Positions 45,101 through 52,700 of a DNA stretch of 64,000 nucleotides are shown here, piece after piece. The notes beneath the pieces are model-generated. The model ran no database searches. It saw only the letters and a list, made by a program, of their open reading frames with translations, and was not told the DNA's origin. A program made the position numbers and the translations under genes. This stretch comes from Sphingomonas sanguinis (GTDB lineage Bacteria > Pseudomonadota > Alphaproteobacteria > Sphingomonadales > Sphingomonadaceae). The DNA is taken from contig NZ_CP079203.1 of the NCBI RefSeq assembly GCF_019297835.1, positions 717,001 through 781,000 on the forward strand. The letters run 5' to 3'. Each line of letters begins with the position of its first letter. Within the stretch, counting starts at the first letter, position 1.

Positions 45101-45361
45101 GAACTGGAGGACCGGTTCGGCGAACTGCCCGAGGATGCCACCACGCTGCTGATCCTCGCCCGGCTGCGCGAACGGATGCGGGCGATGGGCATCGCGCGGA
45201 TCGACGCCGGGCCTGCCGCTATCGCGCTCACCCCGCATGGCCGCGACACCGACCTTGGCCAAATCGATGGGCTGGAGGAAAAAGACGGCCGCTATTTGCT
45301 GAAGGAGCGCCTCGACAATCCCGCCGAGCGGCTCGCGCGGCTGGGCGACCTGCTGGCTTGA
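42182..45361 (+). CDS. Mfd-like transcription-repair coupling helicase
   Basis: A protein of about 1059 residues with Mfd architecture. It has a UvrB-like N-terminal module (GEVALRGHVLDVFPADAEQP), an RNA-polymerase-interacting domain (VGDTVIHEDHGIATVIGLE, near 415) and a RecG-like translocase with Walker A GDVGFGKT (564-571) and DEEQ box (665-668). Also present are the helicase motifs SATPIPRTLQAAL, NIIEAGLDVPRA and QLRGRVGRG, and the Mfd C-terminal domain (RISLYARLGRL to the end). Mfd removes stalled RNA polymerase and recruits UvrA. At about 100 residues shorter than typical Mfd and with a divergent RNAP-binding motif, it may be a second, specialised copy. ATG 42182 is a best guess; TTG 42158 or ATG 42209 are possible. 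Confidence 0.85.
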   Translation: MLSEAEIATMPPTGDGPLPLPGIAELAAGAAEILERSDIILAVTDETRALGVTRMLEAMAPDATILFCPGSDALPGDDAPASPANVGQRVSALHRAQMTLAAKDRGRIALVTSGEALARALPPPETFATEPPCVAINDACDLADLHAMLLDLGYIADERVDEPGEVALRGHVLDVFPADAEQPLRIEVADGRIIAIRSYDPADQRSTGEIERRELGRVAEPPLGQTQTSLLDHLPGACIIIEPAADERRRRLLLLSADVAKRGSKRAARDMIAERHWKKALDQRQTAEIARIAEPPPRFVESRSPLRDFAVTARAAMKEGTRVVLIGSERDLRFLGKRVDNVLSKTAKRAESWQAISKAKAGALLTLVAPAERGFARDAILAVSAADLLGSRAEREDGAAPHVDLSLMQTAEIRVGDTVIHEDHGIATVIGLETIDGQDGVSGDAVKLEYARDATRLVPVAEADRLWRYGGEDDAVRLDTLDGKSWHERRRGIDEAIATTARQLTDMAAERAERHAPVLDPPVADYERFAAGFPYSETPDQLAAIEAVRADLASGRPMDRLVVGDVGFGKTEVALRAAAIAALAGKQVVVAAPTTVLARQHLDSFAARFEEAGIVVAGLSRLSTAAEKRKVKAGLADGSIRIVIGTGAVAAKGVTYKDLALVIVDEEQRFGAADKARLQALSSGHVLTLSATPIPRTLQAALVGLRQLSMIATPPARRQPIRTAVSTFSPETLRAALLRERSRGGQSFVVVPRIADMAPLAEKLARIVPELEVMQAHGKLPAAEIDDVMVRFGRGEGDVLLATNIIEAGLDVPRANTMAIVHADRFGLAQLHQLRGRVGRGHRRGQVLLFAKGEDAIAPRTLKRLRTLEAFDRLGAGFAISARDLDMRGAGDLLGDTQAGHMRLIGVELYQQLLEDALRTARGETVERWTPELRIGVEGRLPEAWIPDEDLRISLYARLGRLRDDAALDAFEAELEDRFGELPEDATTLLILARLRERMRAMGIARIDAGPAAIALTPHGRDTDLGQIDGLEEKDGRYLLKERLDNPAERLARLGDLLA

Positions 45362-45427
45362 CCCAGGCGATTGGCGGCAGCGCTTGCGCGGCGTAGAGCC
45401 CCGCACCGAACAGAGAGGATATTCGTC

Positions 45428-46504
45428 ATGGCTTTCCCCGATCCCTATACCGCCGACCCTGCGCGCTATGACGGCCGGATGCCCTATCGCCGGACCGGAC
45501 GCAGCGGGCTCAAGCTGCCCGCGATCAGCCTGGGGCTGTGGCAGAATTTCGGCGGGACCGACGTGTTCGAGACGGGTCGCGCGATCCTGCGCCGGGCATT
45601 TGACCGGGGCGTCACCCATTTCGACCTAGCGAACAATTACGGGCCGCCTTACGGCTCGGCCGAGGAGAATTTCGGGCGGGTGATGGCGAGCGACTTTGCC
45701 GGCCACCGCGACGAACTGATCCTGTCGACCAAGGCGGGCTGGGACATGTGGCCGGGGCCTTACGGCGACATCGGTTCGTCGAGGAAGTACCTGATCGCCA
45801 GTTGCGACCAGAGCCTGAAGCGGATGGGCGTCGATTATGTCGACATCTTCTATTCGCACCGTGTCGATCCCACGACGCCGCTGGAAGAAACGATGGGCGC
45901 ACTGGTTCAGCTCCATCGGCAGGGCAAGGCGCTCTATGTCGGCATCTCCTCCTATGACGCGGGGCTGACGCGGCGCGCGGCGGAGATCCTGGCGGAGGAG
46001 AAGGTGCCGCTGTTCATCCACCAGCCGAGCTATTCGATCCTGAACCGCTGGATCGAACGCGACCTGCTCGCGACGCTGGAGGAACTGGGCACGGGCTGCA
46101 TCGCCTTTTCGCCGCTGGCGCAGGGGATGCTGACCGGCAAATATCTGGACGGCGTGCCGCAGGACGCGCGCGCCAGCCGGGGCGGGTCGCTGTCGCAGTC
46201 GCTGCTGACCGAGCAGAACCTGGCCGCGATCCGGACGCTCAACGACATCGCACAGGCACGCGGGCAGACGTTGGCGCAGATGGCCATCGCCTGGGTCTTG
46301 CGCGATCCGCGTGTCACCTCGGCGCTGATCGGCGCGCGGACGGTCGAACAGTTGGACGATTCGCTGGATGCCGTTGCGCGGTTGGACTTCACCCCGCAAG
46401 AACTGGCCGCGATCGATCAGGCGGCGGAGGATGGCGGCATCAACCTCTGGGCCGAATCCTCCGACATCGTAGAGCTGCCGTCGGCTCAGGGTGTTCCGGC
46501 CTGA
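45428..46504 (+). CDS. Aldo/keto reductase (YghZ-like)
   Basis: A 358-residue NADPH-dependent aldo/keto reductase. Asp in HFDLANNYG and its Tyr, then Lys in STKAGWDMW and His in YSHRVDPTTPLEE form the catalytic tetrad. The long NNYGPPYGSAEENFGRV segment and length match YghZ/AKR14-type enzymes, which reduce L-glyceraldehyde-3-phosphate and methylglyoxal. ATG 45428 is supported by AGAGAGG upstream and by the MAFPDPYTADPARY start. It lies 66 nt after the Mfd-like gene. The hairpin just past its stop could end its transcript. Confidence 0.92.
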   Translation: MAFPDPYTADPARYDGRMPYRRTGRSGLKLPAISLGLWQNFGGTDVFETGRAILRRAFDRGVTHFDLANNYGPPYGSAEENFGRVMASDFAGHRDELILSTKAGWDMWPGPYGDIGSSRKYLIASCDQSLKRMGVDYVDIFYSHRVDPTTPLEETMGALVQLHRQGKALYVGISSYDAGLTRRAAEILAEEKVPLFIHQPSYSILNRWIERDLLATLEELGTGCIAFSPLAQGMLTGKYLDGVPQDARASRGGSLSQSLLTEQNLAAIRTLNDIAQARGQTLAQMAIAWVLRDPRVTSALIGARTVEQLDDSLDAVARLDFTPQELAAIDQAAEDGGINLWAESSDIVELPSAQGVPA

Positions 46505-46533
46505 CCTCCTGGTATTTGTCGGACAGTTGACCT

Positions 46534-46559
46534 AACCTCTCCCGAAAAAGGGAGAGGTT
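46534..46559 (+). promoter_or_regulatory. Hairpin burying the Shine-Dalgarno of the next gene
   Basis: AACCTCTCCC (46534-46543) pairs with GGGAGAGGTT (46550-46559) around loop GAAAAA. The 3' arm GGGAGAGG is the only ribosome-binding site for the GTG start at 46562, which lies 2 nt past the stem. It may act as a translational switch or as a weak terminator for the aldo/keto reductase gene. Confidence 0.65.
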
Positions 46560-46561
46560 TC

Positions 46562-47677
46562 GTGAAGACGTTGATCCATACCTGCGCCGTTATCGGCGCG
46601 CTTCTGGCTACCACCGCCATCCACGCCAGCGGGCAGGCCCCCGCCAACGCGCCTCGCCATCTGGAGATTGTCGCGAAGGGCAGCCTGCCCAAGCCGCCCG
46701 CGCCGCGTGATGCGCGGACGGCCTATCTGATGACCTTCTTCACTGACGAGGATCATTCGCTGCACTTCGCGACCTCACGCGACGGCTACAGCTTTACCGA
46801 CGTCAATGGCGGGCAGCCGGTCATGCTCGGGCGGGACGTGGCCGAGCAGAAGGGCATTCGCGATCCGCATATCATGCGTGGACCGGATGGCGGCTTCTAC
46901 ATGTCGATGACCGACCTCCATATTTTCGCCAAGCGCGAGGGGCTGCGCGATACCGAGTGGGAGCGGCCCGATCCCCAATATGGCTGGGGCAACAACCGCA
47001 ACATGATCTTCATGAAGTCCTATGACCTGATCCACTGGACCCAGTCGCGGGTCACGCCGTCGGCACTGTTCCCGCGCTATCGCGACGCGGGCAATATGTG
47101 GGCGCCCGAGACGATCTATGATCCGCAGCGAAAGGCGCTGATGGTCTACTTCACCACCCGCGATGGCAACGGACCAAATTATCTGGTCTATTCCTATGCG
47201 GACAAGGATTTCACCACGCTGACCGAAGAGCCGAAGAAGCTGTTCGACTATCCCGATCCCAAGGTGAACGTGATCGATGCCGACATCACCAAGGTCGGCG
47301 GCAAATATCACATGTTCTATGTCGCGCATCAGGCGCCAGGCAATATCCGCCACTCGGAATCGTCCCGGATCAACAGCGGCTGGACCAAGGACCTGCGCAA
47401 GGTCGATCCCGAAACCGCCGCGTCGGAGGCGCCGACCCTGTGGCGGCGGAGCGGCACCAATACCTATGTGCTGATGTACGATGTGTTCGGTATCAAGCCG
47501 AACAATATGGGCTTTTCCGAAACGACCGACTTCGTAACCTATCGGAATATCGGCCGCTTCAACGAGCCCGGATCGCCGATGAAGGCGACCAACTTCACCA
47601 AGCCCAAGCACGGCGCGGTTATCGCGATCAGCCCGGCCGAAGCCATGCGACTGGAACGCTATTTCGCCGCCCGTTAA
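46562..47677 (+). CDS. GH43-like exported glycosidase
   Basis: A 371-residue protein with a signal peptide (MKTLIHTCAVIGALLATTAIHA). The GH43-type five-blade pattern is visible: GIRDPHIMRGPDGGFYMSMTD with the probable base Asp, MWAPETIYDPQRKALMVYFTT, and NVIDADITKVGGKYHMFYVA with the second acidic site. The probable acid Glu is in SEAPTLWRR. It probably trims arabinose, xylose or galactose from plant glycans in the periplasm; specificity is unknown. It begins with GTG, and the ribosome-binding site lies inside a stable hairpin. It is not preceded by the operator-like motif of the xylan locus. Confidence 0.86.
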   Translation: MKTLIHTCAVIGALLATTAIHASGQAPANAPRHLEIVAKGSLPKPPAPRDARTAYLMTFFTDEDHSLHFATSRDGYSFTDVNGGQPVMLGRDVAEQKGIRDPHIMRGPDGGFYMSMTDLHIFAKREGLRDTEWERPDPQYGWGNNRNMIFMKSYDLIHWTQSRVTPSALFPRYRDAGNMWAPETIYDPQRKALMVYFTTRDGNGPNYLVYSYADKDFTTLTEEPKKLFDYPDPKVNVIDADITKVGGKYHMFYVAHQAPGNIRHSESSRINSGWTKDLRKVDPETAASEAPTLWRRSGTNTYVLMYDVFGIKPNNMGFSETTDFVTYRNIGRFNEPGSPMKATNFTKPKHGAVIAISPAEAMRLERYFAAR

Positions 47678-47684
47678 ACGCGAA

Positions 47685-47716
47685 AATGCGCCCGACCATG
47701 GCAGGTCGGGCGCATT
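47685..47716. terminator. Strong bidirectional terminator hairpin
   Basis: A perfect 13-bp stem (AATGCGCCCGACC / GGTCGGGCGCATT) with loop ATGGCA lies between convergent stop codons. On the minus strand it is followed by TTTCG, so it fits best as the terminator of the glycine-rich protein gene and can also stop the GH43 transcript. Confidence 0.85.
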
Positions 47717-47729
47717 CCTCGGTCAGCCG

Positions 47730-48596
47730 TTACTTGGCCGCGTTGCTCACATCGCCCTGGCCCATGGCCGAGACCAAGACATTGCCCGAGCCGGAAAAGT
47801 TGGCGGCGGGCAGGTTGGCGACCTTGGCACCCACCTTCACCAGCACCCGCTCGACCGCGCCCTGCGCATTGGAGCGGACCGACTGCACCGCGCCGATCGC
47901 CCGGCCCTGCGCATCGTTGACGACCATGCCGGTGTTGACTGGGAAGGCCCCGCCCCGCGCCGCGCCGCTACCGGCCAGCGCCAGATTGCCCGCCAGCGAA
48001 CCGTTGCCACCCGAGGCCGATGCGGCGCCCGAACCCGAGCCTGCCACGCTGCCACCCGCATTGGCGGCGCGATTAATCAGGTTGGAGACGGTGCCCCGCG
48101 CCCGGTTGCCGACCGCTCCGGCGGTGTCACGCGCCCGCCCGGCGACGTTGCCGACGGTATTCACGCCGCGCCCCGCGACATCGCGCACCGCATCGGTGCC
48201 GACCAGCTGGGCATCCACACCGCCGCCGACCGTACCCGAGGCCGAGCCATTGGCCCCGCCCGACTGGTTGCCGACCCGCGTCGCGCTGTCCAGCGTCGAG
48301 CCGCCGGTCGCTTCACCCGAAGCCGCCACGCGGCCACGGCGCAGGTCTACAGCACGATCGCCACGGACCGAACCGCGCGTCCGGGTCGCCGCCTCGGTGG
48401 CGGTACGACCGGTCTGGCTCGCGCCGCTCAACGTACCGTTCGCACCGCCGGTCAGACCACCGGTGACGCCGCCGAGCTGACCGCCCAGCCCGCCGCCACC
48501 GACCAGGCCACCACCGCCACCAAGCAGCTGGGCCGAAGCAGGCATCGCAACAAGCGCCGCAGCAAGGATCGCGGTGCCGGAAAGAAGGTTCTTCAT
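47730..48596 (-). CDS. Glycine-rich exported protein with C-terminal PRC-barrel-like module
   Basis: A 288-residue protein. The signal peptide is MKNLLSGTAILAAALVAMPASA. A Gly-rich stretch (LLGGGGGLVGGGGLGGQLGG) follows, then a long low-complexity region of Gly/Ala/Asn/Thr. The last 70 residues are ordered (GMVVNDAQGRAIGAVQSVRS ... VLVKVGAKVANLPAANFSGSG), resembling a PRC-barrel. I do not recognise a function; a surface or periplasmic structural role is possible. AAGGAG lies 7 nt before ATG 48596 (ATG 48599 is the alternative). It is the downstream neighbour of the subtilisin-like protease, in the same direction. Confidence 0.78.
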   Translation of the reverse strand: MKNLLSGTAILAAALVAMPASAQLLGGGGGLVGGGGLGGQLGGVTGGLTGGANGTLSGASQTGRTATEAATRTRGSVRGDRAVDLRRGRVAASGEATGGSTLDSATRVGNQSGGANGSASGTVGGGVDAQLVGTDAVRDVAGRGVNTVGNVAGRARDTAGAVGNRARGTVSNLINRAANAGGSVAGSGSGAASASGGNGSLAGNLALAGSGAARGGAFPVNTGMVVNDAQGRAIGAVQSVRSNAQGAVERVLVKVGAKVANLPAANFSGSGNVLVSAMGQGDVSNAAK

Positions 48597-48666
48597 CATC
48601 GTTCTCCTTAACTTCTGGAGAGACAACGAAGTACCCCCGCAATTTAATCCCGAAAAAATTCGCGAT

Positions 48667-49947
48667 TTACTGCACCGGGGTACGGCAATCAGCGCAAACC
48701 ATTCCACGGCCGATGAATTTTTCTTCGCCCTTACGCCCAATTTTTTTCGCTTCGGCATCGACTTCGGCCAGTGCGGCCCGGATGCGAGCGGGATCGAGCG
48801 AGGGATAGGCGGCCGCCACCCGACCGGCGACAAAAGGCGCGGCGAAGGACGTTCCGCGTACCTTGAAACGCCGCCCCCCGACCCCGGTGGCGAGCATGTC
48901 CGCGCCCGGTGCGGCATAATCGACATGGCTCGCCCGCCCCGCCTCGATCAGCGGACGCCCGCGTCCGTCGACGCCAGTCACGGCGATGACGCCGGGATAG
49001 GAGGCGGGATAGGCAGGCGGCGCGGCAGGGCCGTTATTGCCGACCGCCGCGACGATGATGAGGCCCCGCTTCTGCGCCGCCGCGACGACACGCGCGAGCA
49101 GCGGGTTGGCGGGGCCGACCAGGCTGATCGTCGCCACCGACACGCGCTGTTCGACCAGCCAGCCCAGCGCCTTGGCGATGGCGGTCGCGTTGCCGCCCGC
49201 CGGATCGCTGCCATAAACATCGGCCGAGGCGATCCGCGCACCGGGCAGCGAGCCCCGGATATCGTTGCCCCCCGCAATCAGCGAGGCGACCGCCGTGCCA
49301 TGGTCATTGGCGCGCGGGGCCCCCGTGGCGAACCCCTTGGTCACCGCCGCGCCCTCGGCACCGCCGTCGATCACGCCGACCATGGTGCCGCGTGCCGTGC
49401 CGCCTTGCGCCGCCGTCGGGACGGCCGGTGTCCCCGCGCCACTCGGCAGGTGAAGCTGATCCGCGCTCACCTCTCCGCCCAGCTTCTGAAGAATGCCCAG
49501 TGCGGTCTTCAACGACTGGCCCGGCGGCACGCGCAGCCGGACGAAGCCGACGCCCAGCACATCGTCGCGCTCGATCACCGTAAAGCCCAGCCGCCCGACC
49601 GTCGCCAACAACGCATCGCTGGGGGCATCAACCACCACCTCGCCCGCGCGCGCCGGAAATCCCATCGGGTCCAGCGCGATGGCGTCCGGGTGATCGCGGA
49701 CCAGTTGCGCGAAGGTCGCGCGGCGGACCTGTTCCAGCTGCTGCACGGTCGCGCGCGACGCGGCGTCCACCCGGTCGATGACAGGGTCGGCGAGCGACGA
49801 AATCCCTCGCCCGACCGAGGGAAACCCGCCGGGAAGCGAAGGCATTCCGGGCAGCGAGGGCACGAGTTGCGCCCGCCCCGCCGTCACGCCAAGCGCGAGC
49901 CCCGCCGCCGCCATCGATACTGCCAGATAGCGGGTCGTCCGCTTCAT
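48667..49947 (-). CDS. Subtilisin-like (S8) serine protease, exported
   Basis: A 426-residue protease with signal peptide MKRTTRYLAVSMAAAGLALG... ending near GRA. A propeptide-like N-terminal part (about 27-185) contains Pro/Leu/Gly repeats (SLPGMPSLPGG). The catalytic triad is Asp194 (VGVIDGG), His216 (NDHGTAVASLIAG) and Ser367 (RGTSFAAPFVAGR), with oxyanion Asn304 in AVGNNG. The C-terminal tail GMVCADCRTPVQ carries two Cys. It should cleave proteins in the periplasm or outside. It diverges from an ECF sigma/anti-sigma pair only 86 bp away, so that pair very likely controls it. Confidence 0.92.
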   Translation of the reverse strand: MKRTTRYLAVSMAAAGLALGVTAGRAQLVPSLPGMPSLPGGFPSVGRGISSLADPVIDRVDAASRATVQQLEQVRRATFAQLVRDHPDAIALDPMGFPARAGEVVVDAPSDALLATVGRLGFTVIERDDVLGVGFVRLRVPPGQSLKTALGILQKLGGEVSADQLHLPSGAGTPAVPTAAQGGTARGTMVGVIDGGAEGAAVTKGFATGAPRANDHGTAVASLIAGGNDIRGSLPGARIASADVYGSDPAGGNATAIAKALGWLVEQRVSVATISLVGPANPLLARVVAAAQKRGLIIVAAVGNNGPAAPPAYPASYPGVIAVTGVDGRGRPLIEAGRASHVDYAAPGADMLATGVGGRRFKVRGTSFAAPFVAGRVAAAYPSLDPARIRAALAEVDAEAKKIGRKGEEKFIGRGMVCADCRTPVQ

Positions 49948-50033
49948 CGCCGTTCATCCATTGTCAAAATTCATGCTGACATGGATTAAACGATGAACCT
50001 CATCCGTTTCATCCCTGCAACAAGGAAATAGGT

Positions 50034-50519
50034 TTGGCCGCTTTCGAGAACGAGTTGTTGGCGCTGCTTCCGCGACTGCGGCGGTTCGCGCGATCGCTCA
50101 CCCATGACGGGGCGGATGCGGACGATCTGTGCCAGGTCACGATCGAGAAAGCGCTGTTGGCGCGCGGCTCGTGGCAGGCAGGGACACGATTGGATAGCTG
50201 GATGTACCGGATCATGCGCAATGCCTGGATCGACACCGCCCGCGCCCGGTCGCGCGCGGCGGAGACCTTCGTCGCCGAAGAGGCGGGGCTGGGTGTCGGC
50301 GGCGCGGGCAATGCCGAGGCGCGGGTGGCCCTGAACGAGGTGGACGCCGCCATGCGCACTCTGCCCGACGAACAGCGCGAGGCGGTGGCGCTCGTGCTGG
50401 TGGAGGGCCTCGCCTATAAGGAAGCCGCCGAGATACTGGATATTCCGATGGGCACCCTGACCTCGCGCCTAGTGCGTGGGCGACAGGCGCTGATGGCGCG
50501 GCTGGGAGAAGCGGCATGA
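50034..50519 (+). CDS. ECF sigma factor
   Basis: A 161-residue ECF sigma factor. Region 2 contains LTHDGADADDLCQVTIEKAL and WMYRIMRNAWIDTARAR; region 4 contains LPDEQREAVALVLVEGLAYKEAAEIL and GTLTSRLVRGRQALM. The apparent start is TTG at 50034 with AAGGA about 7 nt upstream; no ATG gives a complete region 2. Its stop overlaps the anti-sigma start by 4 bp. It is divergent from an exported subtilase, a layout often seen with envelope or secretion stress control. Confidence 0.9.
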   Translation: MAAFENELLALLPRLRRFARSLTHDGADADDLCQVTIEKALLARGSWQAGTRLDSWMYRIMRNAWIDTARARSRAAETFVAEEAGLGVGGAGNAEARVALNEVDAAMRTLPDEQREAVALVLVEGLAYKEAAEILDIPMGTLTSRLVRGRQALMARLGEAA

Positions 50520-51214
50520 CGATCGAACCCGAAATGCTGATGGCCTATGCCGATGGCGCACTCGATCCGCTGACGACCAAGCGCGTCGAGCGCGCCATCG
50601 CCGCCGATCCCGCCCTGGCCGAACAGGTCGCGCGTCATCGTCACCTGAAGGCGAAGCTGGCCGCCGCCTATGCGCCGATCGCCGCCGATCCCGTGCCCGA
50701 CCGGCTCGCCGCGATGCTGACCAGCAATGTGGTGCAGATGCCGAAGCGCCTGCCCCGCGCGCCTCGAGTCTCGGCCGCCTGGCGTTCGGCGGCGGCGATG
50801 GCCGCGTGTCTTGTCGTCGGCGTTCTGGTCGGGCGCGGCGTACAGCAGGAAGGACCTGTCACAGCCACCGACCACGGCCTTTACGCCGCCGGTTCGCTCG
50901 CCAGGGCGCTCGACGATCAGGCGAGTGGCGCGAAGGGGCCGGTACGCATCGCGGTCAGCTTCCGCGCGCAGGACAACGGCTTTTGTCGTGTCTTTCAGTC
51001 GGCGGAGGCGGACGGCATCGCCTGCCGCGATCCGAAGGGCTGGTCGCTGCGCCGGACCATGCCGGGCAGCGCGCCCGATGCAGGCGGCGGCTATGTCCAG
51101 GCGGGATCGTCGGATGCCGAACTGATGGCGGCGGCGCAGGACATGATGGCGGACATGCCGCTGGATGCGGCAGGCGAGAAAAAAGCGATTGCGGGTCACT
51201 GGCGCACGCGCTGA
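50516..51214 (+). CDS. Anti-sigma factor, membrane-anchored
   Basis: A 232-residue protein. The N-terminus EMLMAYADGALDPLTTKRVERA (residues 6-27) is the usual ECF-binding helix, a single membrane segment SAAAMAACLVVGVLVGRGV lies near 90-110, and a periplasmic domain of about 120 residues follows. No HxxxCxxC zinc motif is present, so it is not a ZAS-type redox sensor. It probably holds the upstream sigma factor inactive until a cell-envelope signal arrives. Translation is coupled through ATGA. Confidence 0.88.
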   Translation: MTIEPEMLMAYADGALDPLTTKRVERAIAADPALAEQVARHRHLKAKLAAAYAPIAADPVPDRLAAMLTSNVVQMPKRLPRAPRVSAAWRSAAAMAACLVVGVLVGRGVQQEGPVTATDHGLYAAGSLARALDDQASGAKGPVRIAVSFRAQDNGFCRVFQSAEADGIACRDPKGWSLRRTMPGSAPDAGGGYVQAGSSDAELMAAAQDMMADMPLDAAGEKKAIAGHWRTR

Positions 51215-51287
51215 CCGGTGATTTCGGAAAGCGATCGTTTCCATCACGCCCGGTGGACCGAACGCGCAACCGCCCTATCTTGTCCTC

Positions 51288-52304
51288 ATGAAAAAGATCG
51301 GTTTCCTCTCCTTCGGCCATTGGTCGCCCTCGCCCCAGTCCGCCACGCGCTCGGCGCAGGACGTGCTGCTCCAGTCGATCGACCTTGCCGTCGCCGCCGA
51401 AGAGCTGGGCGCGGACGGGGCCTATTACCGGGTCCATCACTTCGCGCAGCAGCTTGCTTCGCCCTTTCCGCTCCTCGCCGCCGTCGGAGCGCGGACCAGC
51501 CGGATCGAGATCGGGACCGGCGTGATCGACATGCGCTACGAAAATCCGTTCTACATGGTCGAAGATGCCGGATCGGCCGACCTGATCAGCGGCGGGCGCC
51601 TGCAACTCGGAATCAGCCGGGGCTCGCCCGAACAGGTGATCGATGGCTGGCGCCATTTCGGCTATGGCCCCGCACAGGGGGAGACGGACGCCGATATGGG
51701 CCGCCGCCATGCCGAAGTGTTCCTGCACCTGCTGAAGGGCCAGGGCTTCGCCAAGCCCAATCCCCGCCCGATGTTCCCCAACCCGCCGGGCCTGCTCCGG
51801 CTGGAGCCGCATTCGGCGGGGCTGCGCGAGCGTATCTGGTGGGGATCCGCCTCCGACGCCACGGCGATCTGGGCCGCCAAGCAGGGCATGAACCTGCAAA
51901 GCTCGACCCTGAAGGCCGACGAGAGCGGCGAACCTTTCCATGTCCAGCAGGCCAAGCAGATTCGCGCCTATCGCGAGGCATGGGCGGCGGCGGGGCATGA
52001 CCGTGCACCGCGCGTCTCCGTCTCACGCTCGATCTTCGCGCTGACCACCGATCAGGACCGCGCCTATTTTGGCCGCGACGACAGTCAGGATCAGGTCGGG
52101 ATCATCGACAATATGCGCGCCGTCTTCGGCCGCTCCTATGCCGCCGAGCCGGAAAAGCTGATCGAACAGCTGCGCGCCGACGAAGCGATCGCGGCGGCCG
52201 ACACGCTGCTGCTGACCGTGCCCAATCAGCTGGGCGTCGATTACAATGCGCATGTCATCGAAAACATCATGCGCCACATCGCGCCCACGCTCGGCTGGCG
52301 CTGA
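51288..52304 (+). CDS. LLM-class flavin-dependent oxidoreductase
   Basis: A 338-residue luciferase-like monooxygenase. The TIM-barrel opening MKKIGFLSFGHWSP, the VHHFAQQLASPFPLLAAVGA segment and IEIGTGVIDMRYENP are typical. It uses reduced FMN or F420 to oxidise a small compound; the substrate is unknown. ATG 51288 is the family start. It lies 73 nt after the anti-sigma gene and may be separately expressed. A hairpin follows its stop codon. Confidence 0.85.
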   Translation: MKKIGFLSFGHWSPSPQSATRSAQDVLLQSIDLAVAAEELGADGAYYRVHHFAQQLASPFPLLAAVGARTSRIEIGTGVIDMRYENPFYMVEDAGSADLISGGRLQLGISRGSPEQVIDGWRHFGYGPAQGETDADMGRRHAEVFLHLLKGQGFAKPNPRPMFPNPPGLLRLEPHSAGLRERIWWGSASDATAIWAAKQGMNLQSSTLKADESGEPFHVQQAKQIRAYREAWAAAGHDRAPRVSVSRSIFALTTDQDRAYFGRDDSQDQVGIIDNMRAVFGRSYAAEPEKLIEQLRADEAIAAADTLLLTVPNQLGVDYNAHVIENIMRHIAPTLGWR

Positions 52305-52314
52305 CGACGGGACA

Positions 52315-52336
52315 GGCCCCGGCCATGGTCGGGGCC
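52315..52336 (+). terminator. Hairpin after the LLM oxidoreductase
   Basis: GGCCCCG (52315-52321) pairs with CGGGGCC (52330-52336) 10 nt past the stop codon. No T-run is visible, so it is a moderate candidate. Confidence 0.45.
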
Positions 52337-52367
52337 GAAGCCCATGCTGCCGGTGATGTGGAAGAAA

Positions 52368-52444
52368 TGGCGCGCCCGGAACGATTCGAACGTCCGACCC
52401 TCAGATTCGTAGTCTGATGCTCTATCCAGCTGAGCTACGGGCGC
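52368..52444 (-). tRNA. tRNA-Arg(ACG), downstream copy
   Basis: A 77-nt cloverleaf on the minus strand including an encoded CCA. The acceptor stem is GCGCCCG/CGGGCGC, the D region is TAGCTCAGCTGGATAGAGC, the anticodon arm TCAGA-CTACGAA-TCTGA gives anticodon ACG, and the T arm contains GTTCGAATC. It decodes CGN arginine codons (A34 to be changed to inosine). It is identical to the copy 37 nt upstream. Confidence 0.97.
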
Positions 52445-52481
52445 GCACAGGGCCTCTTATCGAGACCTGATTTTGATCCAC

Positions 52482-52558
52482 TGGCGCGCCCGGAACGATT
52501 CGAACGTCCGACCCTCAGATTCGTAGTCTGATGCTCTATCCAGCTGAGCTACGGGCGC
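52482..52558 (-). tRNA. tRNA-Arg(ACG), upstream copy
   Basis: The same 77-nt sequence as 52368-52444, with anticodon ACG and encoded CCA. The two genes are in tandem, 37 nt apart, and are probably made as one precursor. The promoter-like hexamers at 52574-52601 are upstream of this copy. Confidence 0.97.
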
Positions 52559-52573
52559 GCTGTGGAGGTGGGC

Positions 52574-52601
52574 TGATAGAAGCGCTTCCGAATCTTGGCA
52601 A
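52574..52601 (-). promoter_or_regulatory. Candidate sigma70-type promoter for the tRNA pair
   Basis: Read on the minus strand: TTGCCA (-35, 52596-52601), a 16-nt spacer, and CTATCA (-10, 52574-52579). A transcript would begin just before the first tRNA at 52558. The -10 match is partial. Confidence 0.45.
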
Positions 52602-52700
52602 CCCCTTTGCAAAGGTTATCCACATTTTTTGTCAGGTCGGACCCGGAGGGTGGTTTGCGGTATTTGGTGCAGGCCCCCTGTTACGGCTAGGAAGATCGCG

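Noticed and set aside
49948..50033. EcfG-type GGAAC/CGTT promoter in the sigma-protease divergent region
   Set aside because: GAACC and CGTT occur but only about 6 nt apart, which is wrong spacing for a -35/-10 pair.
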